Positions 43,514 to 52,662 of a stretch of DNA of 57,571 nt are shown one piece after another. The notes under the pieces were generated by a model that had not been told where the DNA came from, made no database searches, and saw nothing but the letters and a program-made list of their open reading frames with translations. Origin of the DNA: Caldifarciminota bacterium (GTDB lineage Bacteria > Hydrothermota > Tepidihabitantia > Tepidihabitantales > DTDR01). The DNA lies in contig JANXBG010000008.1 of assembly GCA_025060715.1 (NCBI GenBank), positions 1 to 57,571 of the forward strand, given 5' to 3'. Position 1 is the first letter of the stretch, and the number at the start of each line of letters is the position of its first letter. Both the position numbers and the translations under genes were made by a program.

Positions 43514-44102
43514 TTTTAACTCTTTTATCAATAGGAAAATATTTGGTATTGAGAAAATATCTTTGAGGAAAAATTTTATCAAAATATTTTATTTCTTCTT
43601 CTAATAAAGGACATTTTTGACAGTTAGAATAATTTTCTTTTAAAACAATATTATCCCAATAAGGATCGCCAAGAAAAATCAAATTTAAAAAAGTTAGTTG
43701 ATTTTCTTTTGATACGATTAAACTTTCTGCTGCTATTTCTTTATCATTAGTTATAATAAATAATGAAATTTTTCTACTTAAATTTTTATAAATATATAAA
43801 CTTTCCCACAAAGCCCAATTTAAAAAAGCCAAAGCATTTTGTAAATTAATAAGAGAAATATTACCCAAAATACCCACTTTTTCATTTAACCATTCATAAC
43901 CTTTTGGATTTATTAAAAATTTAACTTCTCCCCTATTTTTAATTATTGTTCCCTCAAAAAGAATTATTTTATTAACAGTATCAACTAATAAGTTTTCTTC
44001 TAAATAAAAAATTGGTTTTTTATTTCTTTTAATAAAAAGAAAAGTTAACACGAAAAGAAAAATAAAAAATAGAAAAAAAATTATTCGAAAATTAATCTTC
44101 AT
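43482..44102 (-). CDS. Membrane-anchored protein of unknown function
   Basis: 206 residues. A basic start and one strong hydrophobic segment (residues 7-24, IIFFLFFIFLFVLTFLFI) anchor it, and the rest should lie outside the cytoplasm. The soluble part is mixed alpha/beta, with FLGDPYWDNIVLKENYSNCQKCPLLEEE containing the only two cysteines (Cys-x-x-Cys). It is co-translated with the priming glycosyltransferase through TAATG, so a role in surface glycan assembly is plausible. I do not recognise the family. Confidence 0.7.
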   Translation of the reverse strand: MKINFRIIFFLFFIFLFVLTFLFIKRNKKPIFYLEENLLVDTVNKIILFEGTIIKNRGEVKFLINPKGYEWLNEKVGILGNISLINLQNALAFLNWALWESLYIYKNLSRKISLFIITNDKEIAAESLIVSKENQLTFLNLIFLGDPYWDNIVLKENYSNCQKCPLLEEEIKYFDKIFPQRYFLNTKYFPIDKRVKIKLILSDYNK

Positions 44103-45400
44103 TAGTAAGGGTTTTCATATTTCAAAATCGCTTTAAAAGTTAATAACAAAATTGAAAAATCTAACCAGAGAGACCAATTTTTTACGTAATATTCATCAAG
44201 CATCAATCTATCTTTTAATGTCAAATTACCCCTACCGGAAATTTGCCACAATCCTGTTAATCCTGGTTTTACTTTGGAGATAATGGGTAAATAATTTGCT
44301 ATTAACTCCTTTTCTTCAAGAAGATAAGGTCGGGGACCAACTAAAGCCATTTCTCCTTTCAACACATTTATTAATTGGGGTAACTCATCCAAACTAAATC
44401 TTCTTAAAAATTTACCTATGGGAGTTACCAAACTTTCACTTCCAGGAATTTTCAATTTCTTTTGCCATTCGTCGAAACATTTTTCTTTAAAAATTTCTTG
44501 ATACTTTCTCGCTTCTATTTTCATAGTTCGAAATTTATAAATAGTAAACACTTTACCTTTTAAACCAAATCTCTTTTGTTTATGAAAAATGGGACCAGGT
44601 GAAGTTAATTTTATTAAAAGAGAAATTAAAAAAAATAAAGGTAAAAAAAGTATAAAAATAATTAGAGAAAAAATGTATTCTACGATAGTCTTAAGAAAGA
44701 GATTAAATGGTTTTAAAAGGTTATATTTTGGTTTTAAAAATAAAAATCTACCTATTTTTTCAATTTCCACGTTTTGGGTTTGTAAAAGATTTAAATCAGC
44801 TGGAATAAAAACCTCAGAAGAGAAAGTTATTAGTTTTTCTCTAAAATTATTGTTAGTAATGATTAAAATATCCGGTGTTTCTTCTCTTTCCACTAATTGG
44901 TAACCTAAATATTTTTGGCGGATAATTTCTTCTTTTAATTCATTGATAGACCCATTATCGCCAACAATTTTTATTTTTTTAGTAAATAAGCCGATTTTTA
45001 TTAAAAACAATTTAATTAACCACCGGCTAAGAGGTAGAAAAATTAAAGAGAAAATAAAAGCTAATAAAACGACAATTCGGGAAAAACTATAAATTTGAGT
45101 AAGATAAGCAATAAAAATAATAATTATGGTACCTAATAAAAGTCCTTTCCATAATCTTTGAAGCTCCTCAGCTAAATCAAACCTTTTATTATATAACTCA
45201 TTGAAAAAAAATATCAAAAGATAAATAAATAAAAAATAAAAACGGTGATAAAAAACACTGAAAGGTAATGGAAAAGAGAGTTGAGGAAAAATTTTAGGAA
45301 GGATAATAGCTCTGATAATATAACCCAATAAATAAGAAAAAGATAATACCCCAAGGTCCGAGAAAAGAAGAAAGAGATTTGTTAATAAATTTTTTTTCAT
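44102..45400 (-). CDS. Polyprenyl glycosylphosphotransferase (WbaP/WcaJ type), priming enzyme
   Basis: 432 residues. Four N-terminal membrane helices are followed by a Rossmann-like cytoplasmic domain, a further helix near 240, then the bacterial sugar transferase domain: LTSPGPIFHKQKRFGLKGKVF, YKFRTMKIEA, RRFSLDELPQLINVLKGEMALVGPRP and KPGLTGLWQISGRG. It transfers a sugar-phosphate from a nucleotide sugar to undecaprenyl phosphate, the first step of the repeat unit. It has a perfect consensus leaderless-type promoter and is divergent from the export gene. Confidence 0.93.
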   Translation of the reverse strand: MKKNLLTNLFLLFSDLGVLSFSYLLGYIIRAIILPKIFPQLSFPLPFSVFYHRFYFLFIYLLIFFFNELYNKRFDLAEELQRLWKGLLLGTIIIIFIAYLTQIYSFSRIVVLLAFIFSLIFLPLSRWLIKLFLIKIGLFTKKIKIVGDNGSINELKEEIIRQKYLGYQLVEREETPDILIITNNNFREKLITFSSEVFIPADLNLLQTQNVEIEKIGRFLFLKPKYNLLKPFNLFLKTIVEYIFSLIIFILFLPLFFLISLLIKLTSPGPIFHKQKRFGLKGKVFTIYKFRTMKIEARKYQEIFKEKCFDEWQKKLKIPGSESLVTPIGKFLRRFSLDELPQLINVLKGEMALVGPRPYLLEEKELIANYLPIISKVKPGLTGLWQISGRGNLTLKDRLMLDEYYVKNWSLWLDFSILLLTFKAILKYENPY

Positions 45401-45406
45401 TTATTG

Positions 45407-45435
45407 ATTATAAACAGATTTTTAAATAATGTCAA
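45407..45435 (-). promoter_or_regulatory. Consensus leaderless-type promoter of the priming transferase
   Basis: Perfect TTGACA (45435-45430), 17 bases, perfect TATAAT (45412-45407), ending 6 bases before the ATG at 45400. Transcription would begin at the start codon. Confidence 0.8.
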
Positions 45436-45437
45436 CA

Positions 45438-45465
45438 TTGATTTTAAAAAAATTTTTAATAAAAT
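45438..45465 (+). promoter_or_regulatory. Leaderless-type promoter of the Wza-like gene
   Basis: TTGATT (45438-45443), 16 bases, TAAAAT (45460-45465), ending 6 bases before the ATG at 45472. Its -35 is 2 bases from that of the divergent priming gene, so the two genes probably share control. Confidence 0.65.
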
Positions 45466-45471
45466 TGTTTA

Positions 45472-46743
45472 ATGATGTGGTTTATCTTTTATTTAATCAT
45501 CAATCAGCAAGTAGTCCCTTCTTCTCTTCCCTCTCCGGTTCAAATAACACCCACTACAAATGTCGTCTCAACCCCTTCAATAAGAAGTAGTGAATTGATC
45601 GGTGTAGAAGCACCGATAATTTCCGAGGAGTATATTTTAATGCCTGGCGATAATTTGTTAATAACAATAAAAGGTAAAGTGAATTATTCCTATACTACTT
45701 GGGTTACTTATGAAGGGAAAATTCAAATAATGCTTAAATCTAATATTTCTGAAAAATTAGAAACTGTGGATGTTATTAGAATTAGTGGATTAACGATAAA
45801 AGAAGCACAGGATTCTTTAACCAAAATATTTTTAAAATATTATAATGATGTTTTTGTAAAGCTTACTCTCATTGGACTTCGTTCCGGAGTAGTCTTAGTT
45901 ATGGGCGAAGTTTATTATCCAGGAACTTATTATGCAATGCCTGTAGAAAGAGTATCTCAAATAATTGCAAAAGCTGGCGGAATAACTCCTAATGGTTCAA
46001 GGATAAATATAAAACTCATAAGAGATAGAGATACCTTAAAAGTAGATATTGAAAAATTTGAAAACGAAGGTGAAGTGACCGCTAATCCTTTCGTTCAATC
46101 AGGGGATAAGATTTACGTACCTCCAATAACTAATTATGTTCAAGTTAAAGGAGCAATTTTTGGACGAGGAGAGTATCGGTTGCGTACCTCAGTAACCACT
46201 GTTGAAAGAGAACGGATAAGCGAAGGAAAATATGAGATGAGAGAAAATGAAAGGTTACTAGATATTTTAAAAAAAGCTGGAGGGGTTACTCCCTGGGCCG
46301 ATTTAGATAATGCTTATTTAGAAAGAGAAACCCCTCTTGCTTCTAAAATTAGAATTCCTCTTAATCTAAGAAAATTATTATTAGAAAATGACCTTTCTTA
46401 TAATTTAGAATTAAAAAACGGTGATATAATTTACATACCAGAGATAGAAGAAAACATTTATGTGAATGGCGAAGTAGTAGAACCTAAAGCAATAAAATTT
46501 CAAAGCAACTTAACAGTTTCTCAATATATCGCAATGGCTGGAGGATATACCCAATATGCTGATCGTAAAAAGGTTTATATAATAAGAAAAGGGAAGAAAA
46601 TTACCAATCTTAATAACCTTCATCTTGTACCAGGAGATATCATTTATGTTCCCCGAATACCTCTAAAATTTTGGGAAGATTATTTACATATTTTTTCCAC
46701 CCTTTTTCCAATTGTCTTGACTATCCTATATGCTACAAGATAA
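45472..46743 (+). CDS. Wza-type polysaccharide export protein
   Basis: 423 residues. A short hydrophobic N-terminal signal (MMWFIFYLIINQQ) lacks a lipobox Cys. The polysaccharide export domain follows (YILMPGDNLLITIKGKVNYS...GKIQI), then three SLBB domains (VLVMGEVYYPGTYYAMP; VKGAIFGRGEYRL; IYVNGEVVEPKAIKF). A C-terminal hydrophobic helix, FSTLFPIVLTILYA, could be the outer-membrane segment as in Wza. It should form the outer-membrane conduit for the polymer. The stop abuts the efp stop with no gap. Confidence 0.9.
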   Translation: MMWFIFYLIINQQVVPSSLPSPVQITPTTNVVSTPSIRSSELIGVEAPIISEEYILMPGDNLLITIKGKVNYSYTTWVTYEGKIQIMLKSNISEKLETVDVIRISGLTIKEAQDSLTKIFLKYYNDVFVKLTLIGLRSGVVLVMGEVYYPGTYYAMPVERVSQIIAKAGGITPNGSRINIKLIRDRDTLKVDIEKFENEGEVTANPFVQSGDKIYVPPITNYVQVKGAIFGRGEYRLRTSVTTVERERISEGKYEMRENERLLDILKKAGGVTPWADLDNAYLERETPLASKIRIPLNLRKLLLENDLSYNLELKNGDIIYIPEIEENIYVNGEVVEPKAIKFQSNLTVSQYIAMAGGYTQYADRKKVYIIRKGKKITNLNNLHLVPGDIIYVPRIPLKFWEDYLHIFSTLFPIVLTILYATR

Positions 46744-47304
46744 TTATTTTACCCTTTCAATATATTTTTTTGTTTCGGTACTAACTCTTACAATATCATT
46801 TATTTTTATAAATTGGGGAACCATAATTTCTAATCCGTTTTCCAGTTTAGCAATTTTGTAAGCAGCATCAGTTTCGCTTTTAACTCCAGCACCAGTTTCT
46901 ACGACTCTCAAATCCACGGTTTTAGGCATAATAAAATCGATTGGTTTTCCTTCATAAAATTCTACTTTTATTTTAAATCCTTCTTTTAAGAAAATAGCAA
47001 AATCCCCAATAATTTTTTTTGATAAAGAAAACTGCTCAAAAGTTTCGGGATGCATAAAATAATAATTTTCACCATCATTATAGATATATTCCATCTCAAC
47101 AGCTTCAAGATGAATATCTTGCAATTTGTCATCCGGGCTAAATCTTTTTTCTGTAAACGAACCTGTTTGCAGGTTTTTTAATTTTAAATGAACTAAGCTA
47201 CCAAATTTTGCAGTTCCTGCTTTATATTCACTAGTAATAACTTTATAAAATCCATCCTCCATTTTTAATACCATACCTTCTTTTACTTCACTAGCTAAAA
47301 CCAT
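46744..47304 (-). CDS. efp: Elongation factor P, atypical loop
   Basis: 186 residues, standard EF-P length, with three beta-barrel domains. It rescues ribosomes stalled at proline runs. Family segments present are YIYNDGENYYFMHPETFEQ, GKPIDFIMPKTVDLRVVET and KIAKLENGLEIMVPQFI. The tRNA-contacting loop reads SEYKAGTAKFGSLVHLKL (25-42) and not PGKGxAF, one residue longer, with Lys28 and Lys33 the candidate tip residues. It has its own promoter and AGGAGG. Confidence 0.93.
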   Translation of the reverse strand: MVLASEVKEGMVLKMEDGFYKVITSEYKAGTAKFGSLVHLKLKNLQTGSFTEKRFSPDDKLQDIHLEAVEMEYIYNDGENYYFMHPETFEQFSLSKKIIGDFAIFLKEGFKIKVEFYEGKPIDFIMPKTVDLRVVETGAGVKSETDAAYKIAKLENGLEIMVPQFIKINDIVRVSTETKKYIERVK

Positions 47305-47325
47305 AATCTCCTCCTTTTAATAATT

Positions 47326-47354
47326 ATTATAGAAACTTAGTATTTATTTTGCAA
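47326..47354 (-). promoter_or_regulatory. Promoter of efp
   Basis: Minus-strand TTGCAA (47354-47349), 17 bases, TATAAT (47331-47326). The leader of about 15 bases includes AGGAGGAG, so efp is leadered. Confidence 0.65.
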
Positions 47355-47356
47355 TA

Positions 47357-48211
47357 TTAATCTTCTAAAATTGCTTTTACAAAATCTTGAGGAGAAAAAG
47401 GAATTAAATCATCAATATTCTCACCGCAACCAACATAACAAATAGGCAATTTAAGTTCATAAGCAATAGGAATTAAAATACCTCCTTTAGCAGTACCATC
47501 TAATTTAGTTACGATAATTCCTGTTACACCAATTTCTTCTTTAAAAATTTTTGCTTGTTCAATACCATTCTGACCAACAGTAGCATCAATAATTAAAAAT
47601 ATTTCTTCAGGCTCGCTATTTTTTATTTTGTTTACCACCTTAACAATCTTTTTGAGTTCTTCAATTAGCTCTTTCCGAGTATGCAATCTTCCAGCAGTAT
47701 CAACTAATACTATATCTTTTTTTCTTTTTTGTGCCGATTGAATTGTATCAAAAACAACAGCAGCGGCATCTTGTCCTTTTTGGGATAAGATAATTTCTAC
47801 ACCAATTTTTTCTGCCCAAACTTTTAATTGTTCGGTAGCTGCATCCCGATAAGTATCAGCAGAAGCAATAATTACATTATGGTTTCTATTTTTATAATAA
47901 TAAGCAAGTTTACCCACGGTCGTAGTTTTGCCCGTTCCATTAACACCAATCACTAAAACTACCTTAGGAAGAGAAAAAAACCTTTCTTTATAAGGTATTG
48001 ATAAAATATTAATTAATTCTTCTTTTAAAAATTCCTTTTTATTACCTCCAAATTTTTTACTCTTTTCAATCAATTTTTGTGTTAATTGAGTTCCAATATC
48101 CGCAGATAATAAGGCTTCTTCCAATTCTTCTAAATTTTCTGACAAAAATATTCTTTTAAATTTCTCCTTTGTTTTTTTTAAAGTATTTTTTAATTTTTCC
48201 CAAATACTCAT
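47357..48211 (-). CDS. ftsY: Signal recognition particle receptor FtsY
   Basis: 284 residues, essentially the NG domain without an acidic A domain. The G1 GVNGTGKTT (89-97), DTYRDAATEQL, DTAGRLHTRKEL (G3) and TKLDGTAKGG (G4 and following) are complete. It docks SRP-ribosome complexes at the membrane. It lies 4 bases after smc and shares its transcript. Confidence 0.96.
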   Translation of the reverse strand: MSIWEKLKNTLKKTKEKFKRIFLSENLEELEEALLSADIGTQLTQKLIEKSKKFGGNKKEFLKEELINILSIPYKERFFSLPKVVLVIGVNGTGKTTTVGKLAYYYKNRNHNVIIASADTYRDAATEQLKVWAEKIGVEIILSQKGQDAAAVVFDTIQSAQKRKKDIVLVDTAGRLHTRKELIEELKKIVKVVNKIKNSEPEEIFLIIDATVGQNGIEQAKIFKEEIGVTGIIVTKLDGTAKGGILIPIAYELKLPICYVGCGENIDDLIPFSPQDFVKAILED

Positions 48212-48215
48212 TATT

Positions 48216-51200
48216 TTAATTAATTCTTATTGTGAAAACTTTTGAAACTCCTGGTTGGGGGTTAGTTACCCCTAAAAGCACATCAGCATTTTCTAAGGTT
48301 AAACGGTTATGAGTAATAATTATTATCTGAATCTCCTGGGCGAGTTCTTTTAAAAATTTAATAAATCTTTTAATATTTATATCATCTAAGGGGGCATCCA
48401 CCTCATCTAAGAAGAGAAAAGGTGTTTTTTTAATCCGATAGAAAGAAAAAAGTAGCGAAAGAGCTAATAGTGCCTTCTCACCGTCGGAAAGATGTTCTAA
48501 TCTTTTAGGATTTTTCCCTTTTGGCTTAGCAGTAATTATAATTTGGGAATCAAAAGGATTTTCTGGCTCACTAATGAGAATATCCGCTTCACCTTCAGTA
48601 AAAATTTCTACAAAAGTTTTCTTAAATTCTTCTCTTATATTTTGAAAAATATCGTAAAAAATTTTTTTTGCTCTTTTTTCTAACTCTTCTGCTGATTTTT
48701 TTAAATTGTTTATTCCCTGTAAGATATCCTTTTTTTGTCCAAGGATTTTTAATAGTTCATTCTTTTCGTAATTATAATCTTCAGCTGCTAAAGGGTTTAC
48801 ATCCCCTATTTCCAAAATTCGCCTTTTAATAATCTCCAATTCTTTTTCATAATCAACAGAAGCTTCCGGAAAACTTTCTTGGCAAGAAAAATCGTTAATA
48901 GATTCTTGCCCAAGATTGTTTTTATTTATTTCCAATTCTTTTTCAATTTTTGCTAACTCAATTTGGTTATTAGTAATTTTATCTTTTATCAAAAGAATTT
49001 CCTTTTGGTAATCATTAATTTTTTTATTTTTTTCTTGGATTTCATTCAATAAAATATTTATTATTTTTTCGGGCAATTCCTTTTCAATAAGAATAATTTC
49101 ATTTTTTAATTCATTAATTCTATTAAATAATCTATTTTTTTCATTTTCGCTTTCTAAAAACTTTTGATGAGCTTCTTCAATCCTTTTGATTAATTCTTCT
49201 AATTCTCTTTTAATCTTTTCCTTTTCTATTTCCCTCTCATATATTTTTTGTTCTTTCTCGTAATAATTTTCTTTCAAGTTGAAAAGTTTACTAATAAGAA
49301 TTTGCAATTCTTCATTTTTTGCTTTAAATTCTTTTTTTTGACGATTTAAATCTTCTTCTTTATTTTTAAGCCCTTCCCGTAAAAAATCCTCTTCTTTATT
49401 TAGTTTATTAATTTTCTCTTCAATCTTTTTTCTTTGAATAAAATAAGTCTCTAACTCCTCCATCTTCTCTTTTATTTGCTTTTCTAATTGCAAAATATTT
49501 TCTTGCTTTTGATAATAAATTGCTGATAGATTATTTAAATGATAAAGTTCTGAATAAATTCTTAATAATTCTGATGAAGGAATTTCCCACTCTTTAATTT
49601 TTTGTAAATCCACAATTCCCTCTTTTGTCAAAATTTCGCCTTTTTTAGTAATGTAAGTAAAATTAGGATTTTTTAAATAAAAATGATAAGCCTCGGTTAA
49701 ATTTTCTACTAAAAAACATTCAGCAATCTTATCTTTAATAAAAGATGGGCAATTTTCTCTAAATTTTATGAAGTCTTTTAAAGGTAAAGGCAACTTTTCT
49801 TTTAAATCTATGGGATTTTCAGAATTAATATTAGAAGAGACTAAAATAAAACCAGTATCTATATGGGTAAGTAAGTGATTTAAATTATCAGAAAATAAAA
49901 AGGAAAGGTTTTTTATTATATAGAAGTTTAAATATTTTTTAAATAATCGATCTACAAAACCTTCGTAACCTGGTTCAATCTCTAAAAAATCTTTTAAAGT
50001 TCCTAAAAAATCTTCTCCTAATTCTTTTTTTACCAATTCTAATTTTTCTTTTCTTTCTTTTTCAAGAAAAGTAAGACATTTTTCTTTTAACTCATTAATA
50101 AGAAATTCCTTTTCTGTTAACTTTTTTTCTATTTCTTTAAACTCCTTTTCGTACTCTTCTTTTTTTCTTTTCTTTTCCTCAATTTCTTCTTCAATTTTAT
50201 CTATTTCTTGATTTATTTTGGTTAAAAGAGATTCCTCCTGTTTACGTTCTTCAAAATTATTTTTTAAAGTTTCCCAGAGATTTTTTATTTCCTTTTCTAA
50301 ATCAGTAATTGCTATCTCTTTTTCATTAATTTCTTTTTGCAATTCTTTAATTTTTGTTTCTAAGCTCTCTTTTTCTAAATTGATTTTAGTCAAAGTTTCT
50401 CTTAATAGATTTGTTTCATCAGATAATCTTTTAAGAGAAGATGCTAAATTCTCTTTTTGATTTTCTTTTTCGGCCAATTCTTTTAATAGAAGATTATTTC
50501 TCTCCTCATAAATAATTTTTTCTCTTTCTAAGGAATTTAGTTCTTTTAACAATTCTTGATAGGTATTATAAATAGTATTTTGTTGGCTTTTTAATTCATT
50601 TATTTGGCATTGCTTTTTATTAATCTCTTCCACCAAATCTTTAATTTCTTTTTCTTTTTGCGAAATCCTTTCGGAATATTCAACAATCTCTTTTTTTAAT
50701 TCCTCCCTTTTTTCTTCCAAATTTTTAATTTCTTTAATTAGTAATCTTCTTTGATATTCTCTCTCTTTTTCTTTTAACCGAAGGTATTCGTTAAAAACTT
50801 TGGCCTGCCTTTGGAGATTGCGGACAATCCTTTGTTTTTCTTTAATAATCACTTCTAAATTTTCTAACTCCTGAGTTAAATTTATTAATTTTCTTTCTAT
50901 CTCTTTTTTATTTTCAAAATATTCTTTTAAATTTGCTACTTCAAAAAATAATTCTTTAACCTCTCCTTGGATAATCCTGCGCATCTGGGTAATATCAAAA
51001 ATTGAATAGGCATAAGAACCAATATTGCTAAATAAATCCTCAATATCTTTTAACCGACAAGCTTGACGATTGATAAAATATTCACTCTCTCCCGAACGAT
51101 AATAACATCTTTTTATTTCAATCTCATTGCTATATTCTGGCCATTCTCCTTCATTTTCAATAATAAGTTTTACTTCACAATAATTTAAAGGCGGAATTTC

Positions 51201-51410
51201 TTTAGTTCCGCCAAAAATTAACTCTTCACTTCTACTGCATCTAAGTAAAGAAAGCGATTGTTCACCCAATACCCAACGAAGGGCATCAAAAATATTTGTT
51301 TTTCCACAACCATTTGGCCCCAAAATTGCCGTTATTCCTTTGGAAAATAAAATCCGCACTCTTTCGGGAAAAGATTTAAACCCAAAAATATTTAGTTCTT
51401 TTATTCGCAT
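48216..51410 (-). CDS. smc: Chromosome partition protein SMC
   Basis: 1064 residues, about 10 percent shorter than typical SMC. Walker A GPNGCGKT is at 31-38. Long coiled coils of Glu/Lys/Leu heptads flank a hinge near 460-560 (EPGYEGFVDRLFKKYLNFYI), which is reduced. The C-terminal head has LSDGEKALLALSLLFSF (signature) and FLFLDEVDAPLDD (Walker B). It dimerises through the hinge and extrudes DNA loops with ScpAB, whose genes are not here. A perfect consensus leaderless-type promoter precedes the ATG. Confidence 0.96.
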   Translation of the reverse strand: MRIKELNIFGFKSFPERVRILFSKGITAILGPNGCGKTNIFDALRWVLGEQSLSLLRCSRSEELIFGGTKEIPPLNYCEVKLIIENEGEWPEYSNEIEIKRCYYRSGESEYFINRQACRLKDIEDLFSNIGSYAYSIFDITQMRRIIQGEVKELFFEVANLKEYFENKKEIERKLINLTQELENLEVIIKEKQRIVRNLQRQAKVFNEYLRLKEKEREYQRRLLIKEIKNLEEKREELKKEIVEYSERISQKEKEIKDLVEEINKKQCQINELKSQQNTIYNTYQELLKELNSLEREKIIYEERNNLLLKELAEKENQKENLASSLKRLSDETNLLRETLTKINLEKESLETKIKELQKEINEKEIAITDLEKEIKNLWETLKNNFEERKQEESLLTKINQEIDKIEEEIEEKKRKKEEYEKEFKEIEKKLTEKEFLINELKEKCLTFLEKERKEKLELVKKELGEDFLGTLKDFLEIEPGYEGFVDRLFKKYLNFYIIKNLSFLFSDNLNHLLTHIDTGFILVSSNINSENPIDLKEKLPLPLKDFIKFRENCPSFIKDKIAECFLVENLTEAYHFYLKNPNFTYITKKGEILTKEGIVDLQKIKEWEIPSSELLRIYSELYHLNNLSAIYYQKQENILQLEKQIKEKMEELETYFIQRKKIEEKINKLNKEEDFLREGLKNKEEDLNRQKKEFKAKNEELQILISKLFNLKENYYEKEQKIYEREIEKEKIKRELEELIKRIEEAHQKFLESENEKNRLFNRINELKNEIILIEKELPEKIINILLNEIQEKNKKINDYQKEILLIKDKITNNQIELAKIEKELEINKNNLGQESINDFSCQESFPEASVDYEKELEIIKRRILEIGDVNPLAAEDYNYEKNELLKILGQKKDILQGINNLKKSAEELEKRAKKIFYDIFQNIREEFKKTFVEIFTEGEADILISEPENPFDSQIIITAKPKGKNPKRLEHLSDGEKALLALSLLFSFYRIKKTPFLFLDEVDAPLDDINIKRFIKFLKELAQEIQIIIITHNRLTLENADVLLGVTNPQPGVSKVFTIRIN

Positions 51411-51416
51411 TTTAAA

Positions 51417-51445
51417 ATTATAAAAGATTTTATATTGATTGTCAA
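51417..51445 (-). promoter_or_regulatory. Consensus leaderless-type promoter of smc-ftsY
   Basis: Perfect TTGACA (51445-51440), 17 bases, perfect TATAAT (51422-51417), ending 6 bases before the ATG at 51410. No SD. Confidence 0.8.
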
Positions 51446-51727
51446 AAATTTTAATTTAAAAGATAAGAAAGATTTAATTAAATAATTTGCTTTTGAAAGA
51501 TTTCAATCTCACTCCTTAAACTTTTATCTTCAGTTTTTCACCAATTCAGCAATATCTAAAGACTTAATTTATCTTTTTAGAACCTCTCGGATGTTTATCA
51601 ACATTTTTCTGATCACCCAGCTATCTATTATAGGGAAATATTTTTCTATTAGAAATAGGAACAGTTTTATTATTTTAATCTTTATTGAGAGAGAAGAATG
51701 GTTTTAATGGTATAATAGAATAACTAA
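51446..51727. other. Short gene-free stretch
   Basis: About 280 AT-rich bases between the smc promoter and the 3' end of the HTH gene. No terminator hairpin or gene seen. Confidence 0.5.
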
Positions 51728-52627
51728 TTAAATAATCTTTTTCGTCGCCTCCTTTATTATCTCTTTTATCCCATCTAATATCTCTTTTTTTAAACCTTCT
51801 TTTATTGCCTTCTCGTCTACTTCCTCAATTTTCTCTATTTTCTTTTTCTTTAATAATTTGTAATATCTTCTTGCCTTGTTTAGATAGAAGAAAAATAAAT
51901 GAGTCATAACATTGTTATCATATAAATATTTTCTTACCCGTCCCTCAACCTCACTCCATTCTCTACGATATTTTAAATAGCCCTCTATCATTTTCTTCAT
52001 TTTTCTATCAGTTATCGGCTTTATTTGATCCATCCTTTTTAATGCCCGTTTATAATCTTTGAAAGTCATTTTTGCTATCCTCATCAAAAGAACCTCATCT
52101 AAATTCTCTTTCCTTGCCTCTTCTTTCATCTCTAAAAAATAGTTCTCATCTTTTCCATCTAAAAAAGCATCAAAAATTTTTTCACTAAATCTAATATATC
52201 TCTCAATCACCTGTCTCTCATAACCAAGAGAAATCAAATAACTTTTTATTTTTAATTCTAAACTTTCCGGATAATTAATAAAAGGTCTTTTTTGAAATTT
52301 TGTCCCTAAACTATAACGAATCTCCTCTCTTACCAATTTCATCTCTTTTTTATCTTTTATCTTTACTATCTCTTCTCCCTTCTTTCTTAGTTTTAATAAA
52401 TTCTCTATTTCATATTCTTGGATTTTGCTAAAAAAATCTCCATAATGTTTATTTATTGCTTTTAGATAATTTAAAATTAATAAAACCGGTGGATTTTTAA
52501 CTTCTCCTCTCTCCAATTTTGCTAAATAACTTTCACTTTTCTTACAATATTGGGCAATCTCTTTTAAACTATATCCCTTCTCTATCCGCCATCTCCTCAA
52601 CAAGTTCCCCATAAACTTTCTTAACAT
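51728..52627 (-). CDS. XRE-family HTH protein with long helical C-terminal region
   Basis: 299 residues. Residues 7-65 form a Cro/CI-type helix-turn-helix (LLRRWRIEKGYSLKEIAQYCKKSESYLAKLERG). The remaining 230 residues are almost entirely helical and very rich in Lys and Glu, with no recognisable ligand or peptidase motif. The HTH should bind the palindrome just upstream of its own -35, giving autoregulation. No adjacent toxin, antitoxin or phage gene is seen. It is a single-gene unit. Function beyond DNA binding unknown. Confidence 0.85.
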   Translation of the reverse strand: MLRKFMGNLLRRWRIEKGYSLKEIAQYCKKSESYLAKLERGEVKNPPVLLILNYLKAINKHYGDFFSKIQEYEIENLLKLRKKGEEIVKIKDKKEMKLVREEIRYSLGTKFQKRPFINYPESLELKIKSYLISLGYERQVIERYIRFSEKIFDAFLDGKDENYFLEMKEEARKENLDEVLLMRIAKMTFKDYKRALKRMDQIKPITDRKMKKMIEGYLKYRREWSEVEGRVRKYLYDNNVMTHLFFFYLNKARRYYKLLKKKKIEKIEEVDEKAIKEGLKKEILDGIKEIIKEATKKII

Positions 52628-52633
52628 CGCCTA

Positions 52634-52661
52634 ATTATAAAGATAAAAAGACTTATTTCAA
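52634..52661 (-). promoter_or_regulatory. Leaderless-type promoter of the HTH gene
   Basis: Minus-strand TTGAAA (52661-52656), 16 bases, TATAAT (52639-52634), ending 6 bases before the ATG. No SD. Confidence 0.7.
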
Positions 52662-52662
52662 G

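Noticed and set aside
44589-44903. Plus-strand frame of 104 codons
   Set aside because: Antisense to the priming glycosyltransferase, which has a full set of motifs.
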